A DNA stretch of 64,000 bases from the NCBI RefSeq assembly GCF_009758415.1, contig NZ_WQRF01000001.1, positions 496,001 to 560,000 of the forward strand. The letters run 5' to 3'. Below, piece by piece: positions 9,240-17,844 of the stretch (the first letter of the stretch is position 1; each line of letters starts with the position of its first letter). The notes beneath the pieces are model-generated. The model had not been told where the DNA came from, made no database searches, and was given only the letters and a program-made list of their open reading frames with translations. Position numbers and translations under genes: made by a program. The stretch comes from Devosia marina (GTDB taxonomy: Bacteria; Pseudomonadota; Alphaproteobacteria; Rhizobiales; Devosiaceae).

Positions 9240-10115
9240 ATGAAGATCGGCTTTATCGGACTGGGCGTCATGGGGCGCCCCATGGCCGGTCATTTGCTGG
9301 CCGCTGGACACGAACTGCTTGTACATCGCGTCAAGCCGGCGTCACAACATCTGGTCGACGCCGGTGCTGTGGCCAAGGAAAGTCCGCGGGCAGTGGCAGA
9401 GGCCGCTGACGTGGTTATCCTCATGGTGCCGGACACGCCCGACGTCGAAGCGGTGCTGTTTGGCCCCGAGGGCGTCGCGGAGGGTCTTTCCAAGGGCGAT
9501 CTTGTCATTGACATGAGCTCGATATCCCCGGTGGCGACGAAAGACTTTGCGGCAAGACTGGCGGCAATTGGCGTGGATTATCTTGATGCTCCTGTCTCAG
9601 GAGGAGAGGTGGGCGCCAGGAACGCCGCGCTCACGATCATGGTGGGTGGCAAGGAGGAGATCTTTGACCGCGCGCTGCCCCTGTTCCAGCTCATGGGCAA
9701 AAACATAAATCGTGTCGGCGGTGTCGGCGATGGGCAGACGGCCAAGGTTGCGAACCAGATTATTGTGGCTCTGACCATCGAGGCAGTCGCCGAAGCGCTG
9801 ACCTTTGCCAAGCAGGCCGGCGCCGATCCGGCCAAGGTGCGCGAGGCGCTGATGGGTGGGTTTGCCTCCTCTCGCATACTCGAACTGCATGGCGAGCGCA
9901 TGATCCAGCGCACATTCGACCCTGGGTTCCGCATCCGCCTGCATCGTAAGGACCTTGCCCTGGCACTTGACGCTGCCAGAACGCTGGAGGTGGCGCTGCC
10001 CAATACTGCCTCGACCGCTCAACTGATGAATGCCGCACTCGCATTGGGTGACGGCGATAAGGATCACTCGGGACTCATCCGCACTCTTGAGGCGCTGGCC
10101 GGCGCCAAGGGCTGA
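9240..10115 (+). CDS. garR: 2-hydroxy-3-oxopropionate (tartronate semialdehyde) reductase / beta-hydroxyacid dehydrogenase
   Basis: NAD(P)-dependent beta-hydroxyacid dehydrogenase. The Rossmann motif GFIGLGVMGRPMAGHLL is at the start, the substrate site DAPVSGGEVGA near residue 118, and the catalytic lysine region GDGQTAKVANQIIV near residue 167. These and the length of 291 fit GarR/GlxR. It follows the hyi-like gene by 3 bp. Together they suggest conversion of hydroxypyruvate/tartronate semialdehyde to glycerate, although another 3-hydroxyacid linked to the imported sugar is possible. Confidence 0.82.
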   Translation: MKIGFIGLGVMGRPMAGHLLAAGHELLVHRVKPASQHLVDAGAVAKESPRAVAEAADVVILMVPDTPDVEAVLFGPEGVAEGLSKGDLVIDMSSISPVATKDFAARLAAIGVDYLDAPVSGGEVGARNAALTIMVGGKEEIFDRALPLFQLMGKNINRVGGVGDGQTAKVANQIIVALTIEAVAEALTFAKQAGADPAKVREALMGGFASSRILELHGERMIQRTFDPGFRIRLHRKDLALALDAARTLEVALPNTASTAQLMNAALALGDGDKDHSGLIRTLEALAGAKG

Positions 10116-10187
10116 GCCATTCACATCACTGGAGCCAGCATCGGCGTTCTCACGCCGGACGGTATCCTATTGCCTGGAGACAGAATA

Positions 10188-12305
10188 ATGCCGCTTGATA
10201 AGCTTCCCCAGACGCCATTTGGTGCGGTCTATTTCCGCAAGTCCAACCCGCCGCGCGAAGATTGGGACAGGGACTATGGCGTGGCCTCGGAGGACGGCCT
10301 CAATGTCTTCCGCCACTGGTTCATGTGGTCGGCGATCGAACGCAAGCCGGGTCAGTATGACTGGGAGGATTATGACCGTCAGATGGATCTGGCCGCCAAG
10401 AGCGGCATGAAGACCATTATTGCCGAGCTGACCCATACGGTTCCAGACTGGGCCTATCGCAAGTTCGCGCACGCCAGACAGATCCGGTCCGACGGGCGCC
10501 CGTTGGAGGCTTCCATGGGGGTCAGTGCCGCGGTCGGAGGGTTTGCGCACAATGGCGGCGGGGCAGGGTCGCTCACAATGAACTGCCCGGAGGTCAAAGA
10601 AGCGGCCGGCGCATTCCTGACGGCATTGGCGACCCGATACAAGGGGCATCCCGGACTTCTGGGTTACGATGTCTGGAACGAGGTCAACTATTCGGCCGAT
10701 GTCGATTTCTCAGATTACATGCAGGCCGATTTCCGCCTGTGGCTGAAGGAAAAATATGGTGATCTCGAATCCCTGGCGGAGGCTTGGTATCGCTATTCCT
10801 ATGCCGACTGGGACGACATCGAGGCGCCGCGGGAAGTGGCTGCCTATCCGCAGAACCTGGATTGGCTCGAATTCAAGCGCGACAATTACTATGGCCAGAT
10901 GCAGTGGCGCATCGATACGATCCGGTCAGTCGATCAGGATTGCCTGATTGCGGCGCATGGCGTGGGCGGGGCCATTCCCAATATGGCCTCGAACGGTGCC
11001 GACGACTGGTTGGCCGCGTCCAAGGTTGAGCTTTACGGGCTCACATGGGTGCCGGGTCGCCGTGGCTTCAAGCCGTGGCAGAACTTCTTCGGTCCCGATC
11101 TGACTCGCGCGGCGGCGCGGGGCAAGAAATGGTGGCATGCCGAGCGTCCCGGCGGTCCGCTGTGGATGCAGCCCCAGGTACTTGGCCGGGACAAGGATGA
11201 CGCGCGGGTCATGGAACCCGAAGACATCCGGCTGTTGACCATGACCTCCTTCGCCGCCGGGGCGACCGGGGTGCTCAATCTGCGCTATCGCCCTCTGCTG
11301 GACGGTCCGCTATTCGGCGCCTTCGGGTCCTATGGCATGGATGGCAGCCGCACAAAACGCTCCGACATGGCCAGCACCATCGCCAAGTGGTCTAACGCAC
11401 CGGAGCAACAGGACCTGTTTTCGGCCCGGCCGGTCAAAGGAGATATCGGGATCCTCGTTATTCCCGAGGCGCAGGCCTGGGACTACCTGCTCAATCACAA
11501 GCACTGCCCGGAAACCTATCGACAAGCCATGTGGGGCGCCTATCGCGGCTTTTTCGACAATGGTGTGCAGGCCGATTGGGTGCATGTCGACGACATTGCC
11601 GACTATGACGTGCTCTATGCGCCTTATCCAATCAGCATGACCAGCCAGACGGCCAAGGCTCTTGCCGATTGGGTCGCAGCGGGCGGGACCCTGATATCGG
11701 AAGCGACGCCAGGCTATTTCGGCGACCGCGGCAAGGTCGGCACGGTTCAGCCCAATAATGGGCTGGATGCCGTGTTCGGCGCGCGGGAGGCCGAGGTCGA
11801 GTTCATGCCCGATATCGGCGATCGCATCACCTTCTCCTTTGCCGGGGTGACTGTTCGGGGCGGCGGATTCCTGCAGTCTTACGTACCAACGAGCGGACGT
11901 GTTCTGGGCAATTTCTCCGATGGTCGCGCCGCCATTGTTGAAAACAGCTTCGGTTCCGGCCGGAGTTTGCTGGTCGGCACGCATCCGGGTGTCGGCTATT
12001 TCACCAAGAGCGAGGCGGGCAATCTGAGCTACTTCGCTGAGGTGCTGGGATGGGCGGGACGCGCGCAGCGGGTCAAGCTATCGGACAACCGGCTGCAAGC
12101 CCGCCTGCACCAGGACGAGAATGGGCGAAAGGTTCTCTGGCTGCTCAATCCCACGCGCCAGGCCTTGCCAGTCAGTGTTCTGGTCGATGGCAGGCAGTTT
12201 TCACCTGGGCGGATCTATTGGGGCCAACCAAGCGAAGCCGGTCTGGGCGGCCAGATTAGCCTGCCGCCACGGGACTGCATAATTGCTTCTTGCTCACAGA
12301 TGTAA
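10188..12305 (+). CDS. GH42 family beta-galactosidase
   Basis: Cytoplasmic GH42 beta-galactosidase, 705 residues. The barrel shows the GH42 pattern of the FRHWFMWSAIERKPGQYDW type near residue 40. The likely acid/base glutamate is in GYDVWNEVN and the likely nucleophile in WWHAERPGGPLW. The trimerisation domain (DYDVLYAPYPISMTSQT, WVAAGGTLISEATPGYFGD) and a C-terminal beta domain follow. The ATG at 10188 is preferred over an in-frame TTG at 10170 because GGAGACAGA precedes it. It is the second glycosidase of the locus and probably removes terminal galactosides from the imported oligosaccharide. Confidence 0.88.
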   Translation: MPLDKLPQTPFGAVYFRKSNPPREDWDRDYGVASEDGLNVFRHWFMWSAIERKPGQYDWEDYDRQMDLAAKSGMKTIIAELTHTVPDWAYRKFAHARQIRSDGRPLEASMGVSAAVGGFAHNGGGAGSLTMNCPEVKEAAGAFLTALATRYKGHPGLLGYDVWNEVNYSADVDFSDYMQADFRLWLKEKYGDLESLAEAWYRYSYADWDDIEAPREVAAYPQNLDWLEFKRDNYYGQMQWRIDTIRSVDQDCLIAAHGVGGAIPNMASNGADDWLAASKVELYGLTWVPGRRGFKPWQNFFGPDLTRAAARGKKWWHAERPGGPLWMQPQVLGRDKDDARVMEPEDIRLLTMTSFAAGATGVLNLRYRPLLDGPLFGAFGSYGMDGSRTKRSDMASTIAKWSNAPEQQDLFSARPVKGDIGILVIPEAQAWDYLLNHKHCPETYRQAMWGAYRGFFDNGVQADWVHVDDIADYDVLYAPYPISMTSQTAKALADWVAAGGTLISEATPGYFGDRGKVGTVQPNNGLDAVFGAREAEVEFMPDIGDRITFSFAGVTVRGGGFLQSYVPTSGRVLGNFSDGRAAIVENSFGSGRSLLVGTHPGVGYFTKSEAGNLSYFAEVLGWAGRAQRVKLSDNRLQARLHQDENGRKVLWLLNPTRQALPVSVLVDGRQFSPGRIYWGQPSEAGLGGQISLPPRDCIIASCSQM

Positions 12306-12369
12306 CCTAACGCGATCAGTGTGAGTTATGTTGCGTTATGATGAAAGGATGTCTATCAGCAGTTAGGTT
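12304..12369. promoter_or_regulatory. inverted pair AACCTAAC / GTTAGGTT before lacI
   Basis: AACCTAAC at 12304-12311 and its exact complement GTTAGGTT at 12362-12369 flank the probable promoter of the LacI-type gene. The core resembles the palindrome before the first gene of the locus (377-386). This suggests autoregulation and control of the operon by the same repressor, possibly with looping. Confidence 0.4.
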
Positions 12370-12384
12370 TTCAGGAGAGCACTT

Positions 12385-13392
12385 TTGGCACGTGTCACAC
12401 TCGCCACGATAGCGAAGCAGACTGGCTTTTCCAAGTTCGCCGTATCCAGGGCGCTTTCGGGCAAGAGCGGTGTCAGCGAAGAAACACGCGTGATTGTGCA
12501 ACAGGCTGCGGCTGATCTGGGCTATCTGCGTCCAGTCAGCGCGGAGACACCCAATCTGCTGGGCATTGTTTTCCACGATGCCGACCTTGTGAACTCCGAG
12601 CTGCATCTATTGATACAGACCGGCTTTCAGGCCGAGGCCCAGCGCCGCGGCTATCAGGCGCGCATGATCTGGACCCATCTGGTCGACGAGATTGAAGCAT
12701 TTGCGCTCAACTGCGCCGGAGTCGCCATGGTTGGACCGCATATGCGCGAGAGCATGTACAAGGTGAAGGGGCTGGGCATTCCACTGGTGCGCAATGGTTG
12801 GATAGAACCGCTTGAGACCTTTGACATGGTACACGGGACCGACCACGAAGCCGGTGCGGCGGTTGCCAAATACCTTCTAGATCTTGGTCATCGCAGGATC
12901 GCCTATGTGCATGGCGCGCCGCATTATCGGGGCCGCCGGGAGCGGTTCTACGGACTGCGCGAGGTGCTGGAAATGCACCCGGACGTGCAGCTGCGGCAGA
13001 TGACATTCGATGCGGAATATCAGTTCCTCGACCGCTTGCGCGAGATTCAGGAAGAGGGGTTTGAACCCACCGCTTATTTCTGTGCGCATGACGGGCTGGC
13101 GCTGACCGCCATGTCACAATTGATGCATCTGGGCTACCGCATCCCGCAGGATGTCACCGTCATCGGATTCGGTGACTTCTCTGCTGCAACGCAGATCACC
13201 CCCAACCTGACGACGGTAAAGACGCTTGGGCAGGAGATCGGGGCAGGGCTCGCGCGACTACTAGACGACAGGGTTCACGACCGCAGCAATCCTGCGGTTC
13301 CGCTGCGAATCATGGTCACCGGACATTTGGTAGAACGCCATTCATCCGGACCGGCGCCTATCCGTGCGGTTGACGGAGCCTCCGGGCGGTAG
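12385..13392 (+). CDS. LacI family transcriptional regulator
   Basis: Probable repressor of the carbohydrate locus. The N-terminal HTH is typical (VTLATIAKQTGFSKFAVSRA, hinge near residue 50), followed by a periplasmic-binding-protein-like effector domain (VVHGTDHEAG-like and LGHRRIAYVHG segments; VIGFGDFSAA near residue 260). Length 335 is standard. The start is TTG at 12385 with AGGAGA 7 bp upstream. It closes the plus-strand locus, and its presumed operators share a GTTAG core. The inducer is likely the sugar released by the two glycosidases. Confidence 0.9.
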   Translation: MARVTLATIAKQTGFSKFAVSRALSGKSGVSEETRVIVQQAAADLGYLRPVSAETPNLLGIVFHDADLVNSELHLLIQTGFQAEAQRRGYQARMIWTHLVDEIEAFALNCAGVAMVGPHMRESMYKVKGLGIPLVRNGWIEPLETFDMVHGTDHEAGAAVAKYLLDLGHRRIAYVHGAPHYRGRRERFYGLREVLEMHPDVQLRQMTFDAEYQFLDRLREIQEEGFEPTAYFCAHDGLALTAMSQLMHLGYRIPQDVTVIGFGDFSAATQITPNLTTVKTLGQEIGAGLARLLDDRVHDRSNPAVPLRIMVTGHLVERHSSGPAPIRAVDGASGR

Positions 13393-13460
13393 GCGCGGGG
13401 CTTTAGCTGGGCCTGGTGGCGACTGAAGTTCGCGTCGCGCCAATCGGCCGCTGGAAGCTC

Positions 13461-14852
13461 TCACGGTTCGTGCATTGCAGCGGGTGCCAGTTCGCCCGCA
13501 ATGGTTGGGACCAATTCTGCGACCGTTGGATGGATGTGCATTGTGTTGGTGAGCGCATCCACCTTCGCCCCCATCTGGATCATGTCCAGGATGGAATGGA
13601 TCGCTTCATCTCCCCCCGGCCCGAATATTGCGCCACCCAGGATTGCGCGGGTTTCAGCGTCGACGACAATCTTCATCAGGCCCTGCGTTTCACCCTTTTC
13701 GACGGCGCGGCCCACCCGCGTCATCGGGCGTTTGCCGATCAGGACCTTGTGGCCATTCGCAAGGGCCTGGGCTTCCGACAGCCCGGTCCGGCCCAATGGC
13801 GGATCAATGTAGAGACCGTAGCTCATGACGCGGTCCGAGACCTTGCGGTCGCCGCCATCGAGCAGGTTGGACGCGACAATTTCAAAGTCATTATACGAGG
13901 TGTGGGTGAAGGCGCCTTTCCCGTTGCAGTCTCCCAGGGCCCATATGCCGGGGATGTTGGTTTCCAAGCGATCATTGACCCGAACAAAGCCGCGCTTGTC
14001 GCTTTCCACCCGCGTTTGCTCGAGACCCAGATCGTCGGTATTTGGCTGGCGGCCGACCGCGAGCAGGATGTGGGAACAGGCGATTTCGGGTTCGCCGGTG
14101 GTGCAATCCACCCCCACCACGGGCCCGGTCTCCGAGCGCGAAAAGTGGATACACTCGGCATTGGTCCGCACCGCAATGCCTTCTGCTTCCAGAACGTCGC
14201 GGATCGCCTCAGAGATTTCCGGATCCTCCTTGCCGGCCAGATGCGGGCCGCGCTCGATGATGGTCACGCGAGATCCGAAGCGCCGGAACATTTGCGCAAA
14301 CTCGAGCCCGATATAGCCACCGCCGACAATCGCCAGATGCTGAGGACGTTCCTTCAGCCAGAACAGGTCCGAATTGGTTAGCGCCTCGACCTGATCGAGA
14401 CCGGGGATATCGGGAATGGCGGCACGCGCGCCGACATTGAGAAAGATCTGATCGGCCTCATAGCTGTCGCCGCCCACGCTGATGCGCTTGGGTCCCGTAA
14501 AGCGCGCATGACCGCGCACAAGCGTCAACCCGACCATGCCATCGAGCCAGCTTTCCACGCTGCTGCGGGACTTTTCGCTGATCGCCATGGCCCGGCGCAG
14601 CACCGCATTGAAGTCAACTTCTGGGGTCGCACCGATGCTGACCCCGTATTCTTTCGCATGGGCAACCGAATGCGCGATCTTTGCGCTGGCCACCAAGGCC
14701 TTGGTTGGCGTGCAACCCGTGTTGACGCAGGTGCCATCCACCTGTTCGCGCTCGATCAGCGCCACGGTTTGGCCCGCCGCCGTCAATCGCGCGGCCAAGG
14801 GCGGACCGGCTTGACCCGCTCCGATGATGATCGCGTCAAAGGTCTTCGTCAT
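13461..14852 (-). CDS. FAD-dependent pyridine nucleotide-disulfide oxidoreductase (MerA-like subfamily)
   Basis: Class I flavoprotein disulfide reductase, 463 residues. It has the FAD motif FDAIIIGAGQAGPPLAARL, the redox pair GTCVNTGCTPTKAL, the NAD(P)H motif VGGGYIGLEFAQ, a second FAD segment IWALGDCNGKGAFTHT, and the C-terminal catalytic pair HIHPTVAEL. The N-terminal heavy-metal domain and C-terminal cysteine pair of true mercuric reductases are absent, so mercury is an unlikely substrate. It lies 64 bp after the LysR gene on the same strand, with a 7-bp-stem hairpin (14874-14892) between. Because it neighbours a sulfide-releasing pathway, a role in sulfur redox handling is possible but only inferred. 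The start is set at the ATG before FDAIIIG. Confidence 0.8.
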   Translation of the reverse strand: MTKTFDAIIIGAGQAGPPLAARLTAAGQTVALIEREQVDGTCVNTGCTPTKALVASAKIAHSVAHAKEYGVSIGATPEVDFNAVLRRAMAISEKSRSSVESWLDGMVGLTLVRGHARFTGPKRISVGGDSYEADQIFLNVGARAAIPDIPGLDQVEALTNSDLFWLKERPQHLAIVGGGYIGLEFAQMFRRFGSRVTIIERGPHLAGKEDPEISEAIRDVLEAEGIAVRTNAECIHFSRSETGPVVGVDCTTGEPEIACSHILLAVGRQPNTDDLGLEQTRVESDKRGFVRVNDRLETNIPGIWALGDCNGKGAFTHTSYNDFEIVASNLLDGGDRKVSDRVMSYGLYIDPPLGRTGLSEAQALANGHKVLIGKRPMTRVGRAVEKGETQGLMKIVVDAETRAILGGAIFGPGGDEAIHSILDMIQMGAKVDALTNTMHIHPTVAELVPTIAGELAPAAMHEP

Positions 14853-14916
14853 GGCACATGGTCCCCTTATCCGGCGGCTCTTACAGAGCCGCGCTGCGTT
14901 GTCATTGCAGGCACAA

Positions 14917-16077
14917 TCAGGGGGGCGCATGCATGGTTGCACGCCTGATCGTATCAAGAACCGCTATTCCGGCGGCTGAACGCCCCGCAGATCTGAGCCA
15001 GCAAAGCCAGTATTGCATGTCAAATGTCGACGGCAGAGGGATGCTGTGCAAGTCCGGGCGGATCGAGGCGACTGACGCCAAGGGCAGCACGGACGCGAAG
15101 CCGTAATGCAGCACCAGGTTGAGAATGACCGGGATCGAGTCGATCTCAACCAAGGTCAGCCGGTTCCTTTCGGTGTCGTCGAACGTCATGTCCAGCAGCG
15201 TGTCGATGCGCAGTCGCAGCCCGCTCCGTGGACTGGGCAAGGCAATCGGCCGGTCCTGCAACGCGGCCGCAATATCGTTGCCCTTGGCTCCCACGACCGC
15301 CAGTCCCGACGCCGCTATGGGCGCGCCTTCGAGATCCTCGGGCAATGTCTCGGTATCCAGGAGGACGACGTCGAAAGCACCGCTTTTAAGTCCCCGCAGC
15401 AGCTCCTCGGCCGTGGTGGAACTGATGAACAGCGGTTGCCGGGGGTGGGAGGCCGCCCAACCCGCCGTCAACTTTGCCAATTGCCGGGCGATCTCGCTTT
15501 CGTAGCCAAGCGGCATGATCGAGCCCAGCCTCACGGTCGTCTGGGCGCGACGAAACCGATCCTCTGAGGTTCTCGATATCTGACCCCAGAGCTGCAACAA
15601 CCGGCTGCAATCGTCCCAGACCCGGCGGCCCGTTTCCGTCAACACCGTGCCGCCGGGGCCCCGCTCGAGCAGCTTGTGCCCAAGGGCGGTTTCGAGATGA
15701 GCCAACTGCCTGGACAATTGCGGCTGTCCCAGCATCAAGGCCCGCGCTGCCTGCCGGATGCTGCCCCGTTCGGCCACCTCGACAAATCGTCCCAGCGCTT
15801 GCAGTCTCACCGGAGATGGGAAAGGATCGGTCCCGGCGGCGTAGAGGCAACGTGCCAGGCGGGCCGCTTCGGCGATTGACGGGGCGAGACGATTGGCCTC
15901 AAGGGTAAAAGCCAGTCCCGAGCCGGCCCGTTGGCAGAGACTGATCGAAAGCGCGCTTTCGCAGCGCGCCAAAGCGGCGGCGATGCTCGCTGCCGGGCGT
16001 CCCGAATGCCGCGCTGCGCCGCGCAGACTACGCTGGTGCAGAACAATATCGACCAGAAGCAAGGTCGAAGTGTCCAT
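14917..16077 (-). CDS. LysR-type regulator with two HTH domains
   Basis: Predicted regulator of the divergent ergothioneine operon. The second HTH (around residues 90-150) is a clear LysR domain (ERGSIRQAARALMLGQPQLS, LLERGPGGTVLTETGRRV). The first 75 residues form a degenerate copy (HQRSLRGAARHSGRPAASIA, LEANRLAPSIAEAARLA). The rest is a LysR effector domain. Total 386 residues against about 300 for the family, consistent with the extra domain. The ATG at 16077 is chosen because it directly precedes the first HTH; a longer frame to 16239 would run into the divergent gene. Confidence 0.8.
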   Translation of the reverse strand: MDTSTLLLVDIVLHQRSLRGAARHSGRPAASIAAALARCESALSISLCQRAGSGLAFTLEANRLAPSIAEAARLARCLYAAGTDPFPSPVRLQALGRFVEVAERGSIRQAARALMLGQPQLSRQLAHLETALGHKLLERGPGGTVLTETGRRVWDDCSRLLQLWGQISRTSEDRFRRAQTTVRLGSIMPLGYESEIARQLAKLTAGWAASHPRQPLFISSTTAEELLRGLKSGAFDVVLLDTETLPEDLEGAPIAASGLAVVGAKGNDIAAALQDRPIALPSPRSGLRLRIDTLLDMTFDDTERNRLTLVEIDSIPVILNLVLHYGFASVLPLASVASIRPDLHSIPLPSTFDMQYWLCWLRSAGRSAAGIAVLDTIRRATMHAPP

Positions 16078-16205
16078 CTCGATGCCTCTTTGTTGAGCAC
16101 ATAGTCGACGTGCCCACAGATAGAACATAGCCTGTTCAGCTTTTGGGATATCCCATGGTTCAAGATTTTCCAATAGCGTCGTCCTTGCAAGGAGACCCGG
16201 ACGAC
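16078..16205. promoter_or_regulatory. divergent control region between the LysR gene and the ergothionase gene
   Basis: A 128-bp region lies between the two divergent starts. It contains the palindrome GGGATATCCC at 16145-16154 and two ACATAG repeats (CACATAG near 16100 and AACATAG near 16127). This is the usual place for a LysR binding site and for promoters in both directions. The exact boxes cannot be assigned by eye. Confidence 0.4.
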
Positions 16206-17789
16206 GTGAACGCGCAAATCGCCATACCGACCGAAACAATCCGGCTTGAAGGCAAGCCGCTCAGCTTTGCTGATTTTGTCCGGATTGGTTCGCGCAGCGC
16301 GTTGATCGTGCCGGATGCCGCAGCGCTTGAGCGTGTGCACAAGGCCCGCCAGGTCATGGAAGAAGCCATCAATTCCGGGCAGCCGGTCTATGGGGCCACC
16401 ACTGGCGTGGGGGCAATGAAAGATGTTTCCTGGTCAGACGACGATCTTGATGCCTTCAGTACCGGCCTGGTACGCGCCCACCACTTCGGCACGGGCAATG
16501 CCTTTCCGCTTGAAGTCGTCCGCAACGCCTTGGCGATCCGGATCAATATGGCCCTGACCGGACGCGTCGGTTGCACACCGGAGCTGGTTTCGGCCTTTCA
16601 AAGGCTGCTTGAGGCGGACGTCATCCCGGTCGTGCGCCGCACCGGCTCCATCGGTTGCGCCGATATTGGATTGATGGGTCAGATCGGCGCCGTCTTGACC
16701 GGGGTCGGCGAGGCCTATCATTCAGGCGAACGCCTGCCCGCTGCCGAAGCCATGGCGCGCGCCGGCCTCAAGCCGTTCAAGCTGGCCCCGCGCGACAGCC
16801 TCGCCTCGGTCTCCACCAATGCCGTCGGCTACGCGGCCGCCATCCGAGCCATCCGTCAGGCCGCTACCACGGTGCGCGTTCTGCTGGCCACCGGCCTGAC
16901 CACGGCCGGAGCGCTGGGCGCCTCCCGCGACCCCTGGAAAGCGGTGGCCCATGTCGGGACCGAGCGGGAAGCCGGCGTCGGGGCCTGGCTCTATTTCAAC
17001 GCCATGGGCTGGGACTGGCCCACGGGCACCCATGTCCAGGACCCGCTCTCGATCCGCATGATGAGCCAGGTCTTCGCCACCGCCTTCGAGAGTCTTACGG
17101 TCGCCGGCCGCACGGTTCTGGCGGCCACAGGCCGCACTGATGACAATCCGGTGGTCGCTGGCGGTCAGGTGCTTACCTCAGGCGGCTCGCTGCCGCTCGA
17201 TGTCACGGTGTTCCTGCAGACCGCCCAACTGGCGCTGGCCCATGTCGCCCGCAATTCCTTCAATCGTTGCGTACTGCTGGGCAATGGCGGCCGGCGCGAT
17301 CTGCCGGTCAACCTTGTAACGCCGGGGGCAATCGCAACCGGGTTCGGACCGGTCATCAAGCTGGCGGGCGAACTGTTCGTGCGCTGCCTGTCGCTTTCCA
17401 ACGCGATCTCCGCGCAGTCTCTCGTTGTTGCCAATGGTCTTGAGGATGAGGCGGCCTTTCTCCCGTTGGTCGTCGAGCGGTTCGAACGTCAGGCCGGGGC
17501 GCTGCGCCGCCTTGCAGCCCTTGAGGGCCTGCTCGCTGCCCAGGCGATGGATATTTCGGGGGACAATCCGGGCAATGTGCCGGGTATGGTCTATGAGCTG
17601 GTGCGCCGGCACGCGGCCTTCTACCGCGAGGACCGCCCCCTCTCGGCCGAAGTCGAGGCGGTGGAAGCCGCTCTGGCGTCCGATGACTTTGTTGGCGAAC
17701 TGATTTCACATTCCGCCATTATGGAGTTGGACGAGTATTTTGCACTCGGCCCACAGACGGGGACTGAAACAACCACTGTCATGAACTGA
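16206..17789 (+). CDS. ergothionase (HAL/PAL-family lyase lacking the MIO tripeptide)
   Basis: Predicted to eliminate trimethylamine from ergothioneine, giving thiourocanate. The fold is that of histidine/phenylalanine ammonia-lyases: the tyrosine loop is VYGATTGVG and the core reads RRTGSIGCADIGLMGQIG. The canonical Ala-Ser-Gly that cyclises to the MIO cofactor is replaced by Cys-Ala-Asp at about residues 151-153 (16656-16664), so it cannot be an ordinary HutH. Ergothionases are HAL relatives that need no MIO because trimethylamine is a good leaving group. It heads the operon containing all later pathway enzymes. The GTG at 16206 has AAGGAG upstream and gives a HutH-like N-terminus; ATG at 16155 and TTG at 16143 are in-frame alternatives with poor ribosome sites. 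Confidence 0.8.
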   Translation: MNAQIAIPTETIRLEGKPLSFADFVRIGSRSALIVPDAAALERVHKARQVMEEAINSGQPVYGATTGVGAMKDVSWSDDDLDAFSTGLVRAHHFGTGNAFPLEVVRNALAIRINMALTGRVGCTPELVSAFQRLLEADVIPVVRRTGSIGCADIGLMGQIGAVLTGVGEAYHSGERLPAAEAMARAGLKPFKLAPRDSLASVSTNAVGYAAAIRAIRQAATTVRVLLATGLTTAGALGASRDPWKAVAHVGTEREAGVGAWLYFNAMGWDWPTGTHVQDPLSIRMMSQVFATAFESLTVAGRTVLAATGRTDDNPVVAGGQVLTSGGSLPLDVTVFLQTAQLALAHVARNSFNRCVLLGNGGRRDLPVNLVTPGAIATGFGPVIKLAGELFVRCLSLSNAISAQSLVVANGLEDEAAFLPLVVERFERQAGALRRLAALEGLLAAQAMDISGDNPGNVPGMVYELVRRHAAFYREDRPLSAEVEAVEAALASDDFVGELISHSAIMELDEYFALGPQTGTETTTVMN

Positions 17790-17810
17790 CAGTGCTCACA
17801 GGGTAGGGAC

Positions 17811-17828
17811 AGCCGGAAGCTTCCGGCT
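17811..17828. promoter_or_regulatory. 18-nt palindrome before the binding-protein gene
   Basis: AGCCGGAAGCTTCCGGCT is a perfect palindrome able to form a 7-bp hairpin with a 4-nt loop. It ends just before the ribosome site (AAAGGAGAG) of the substrate-binding protein gene. It may be an mRNA-stability or processing element within the operon. Confidence 0.4.
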
Positions 17829-17844
17829 CACAAAGGAGAGAGTC

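Noticed and set aside
13461-14852. Mercuric reductase (merA)
   Set aside because: No N-terminal heavy-metal domain, no C-terminal cysteine pair and no other mer gene nearby.
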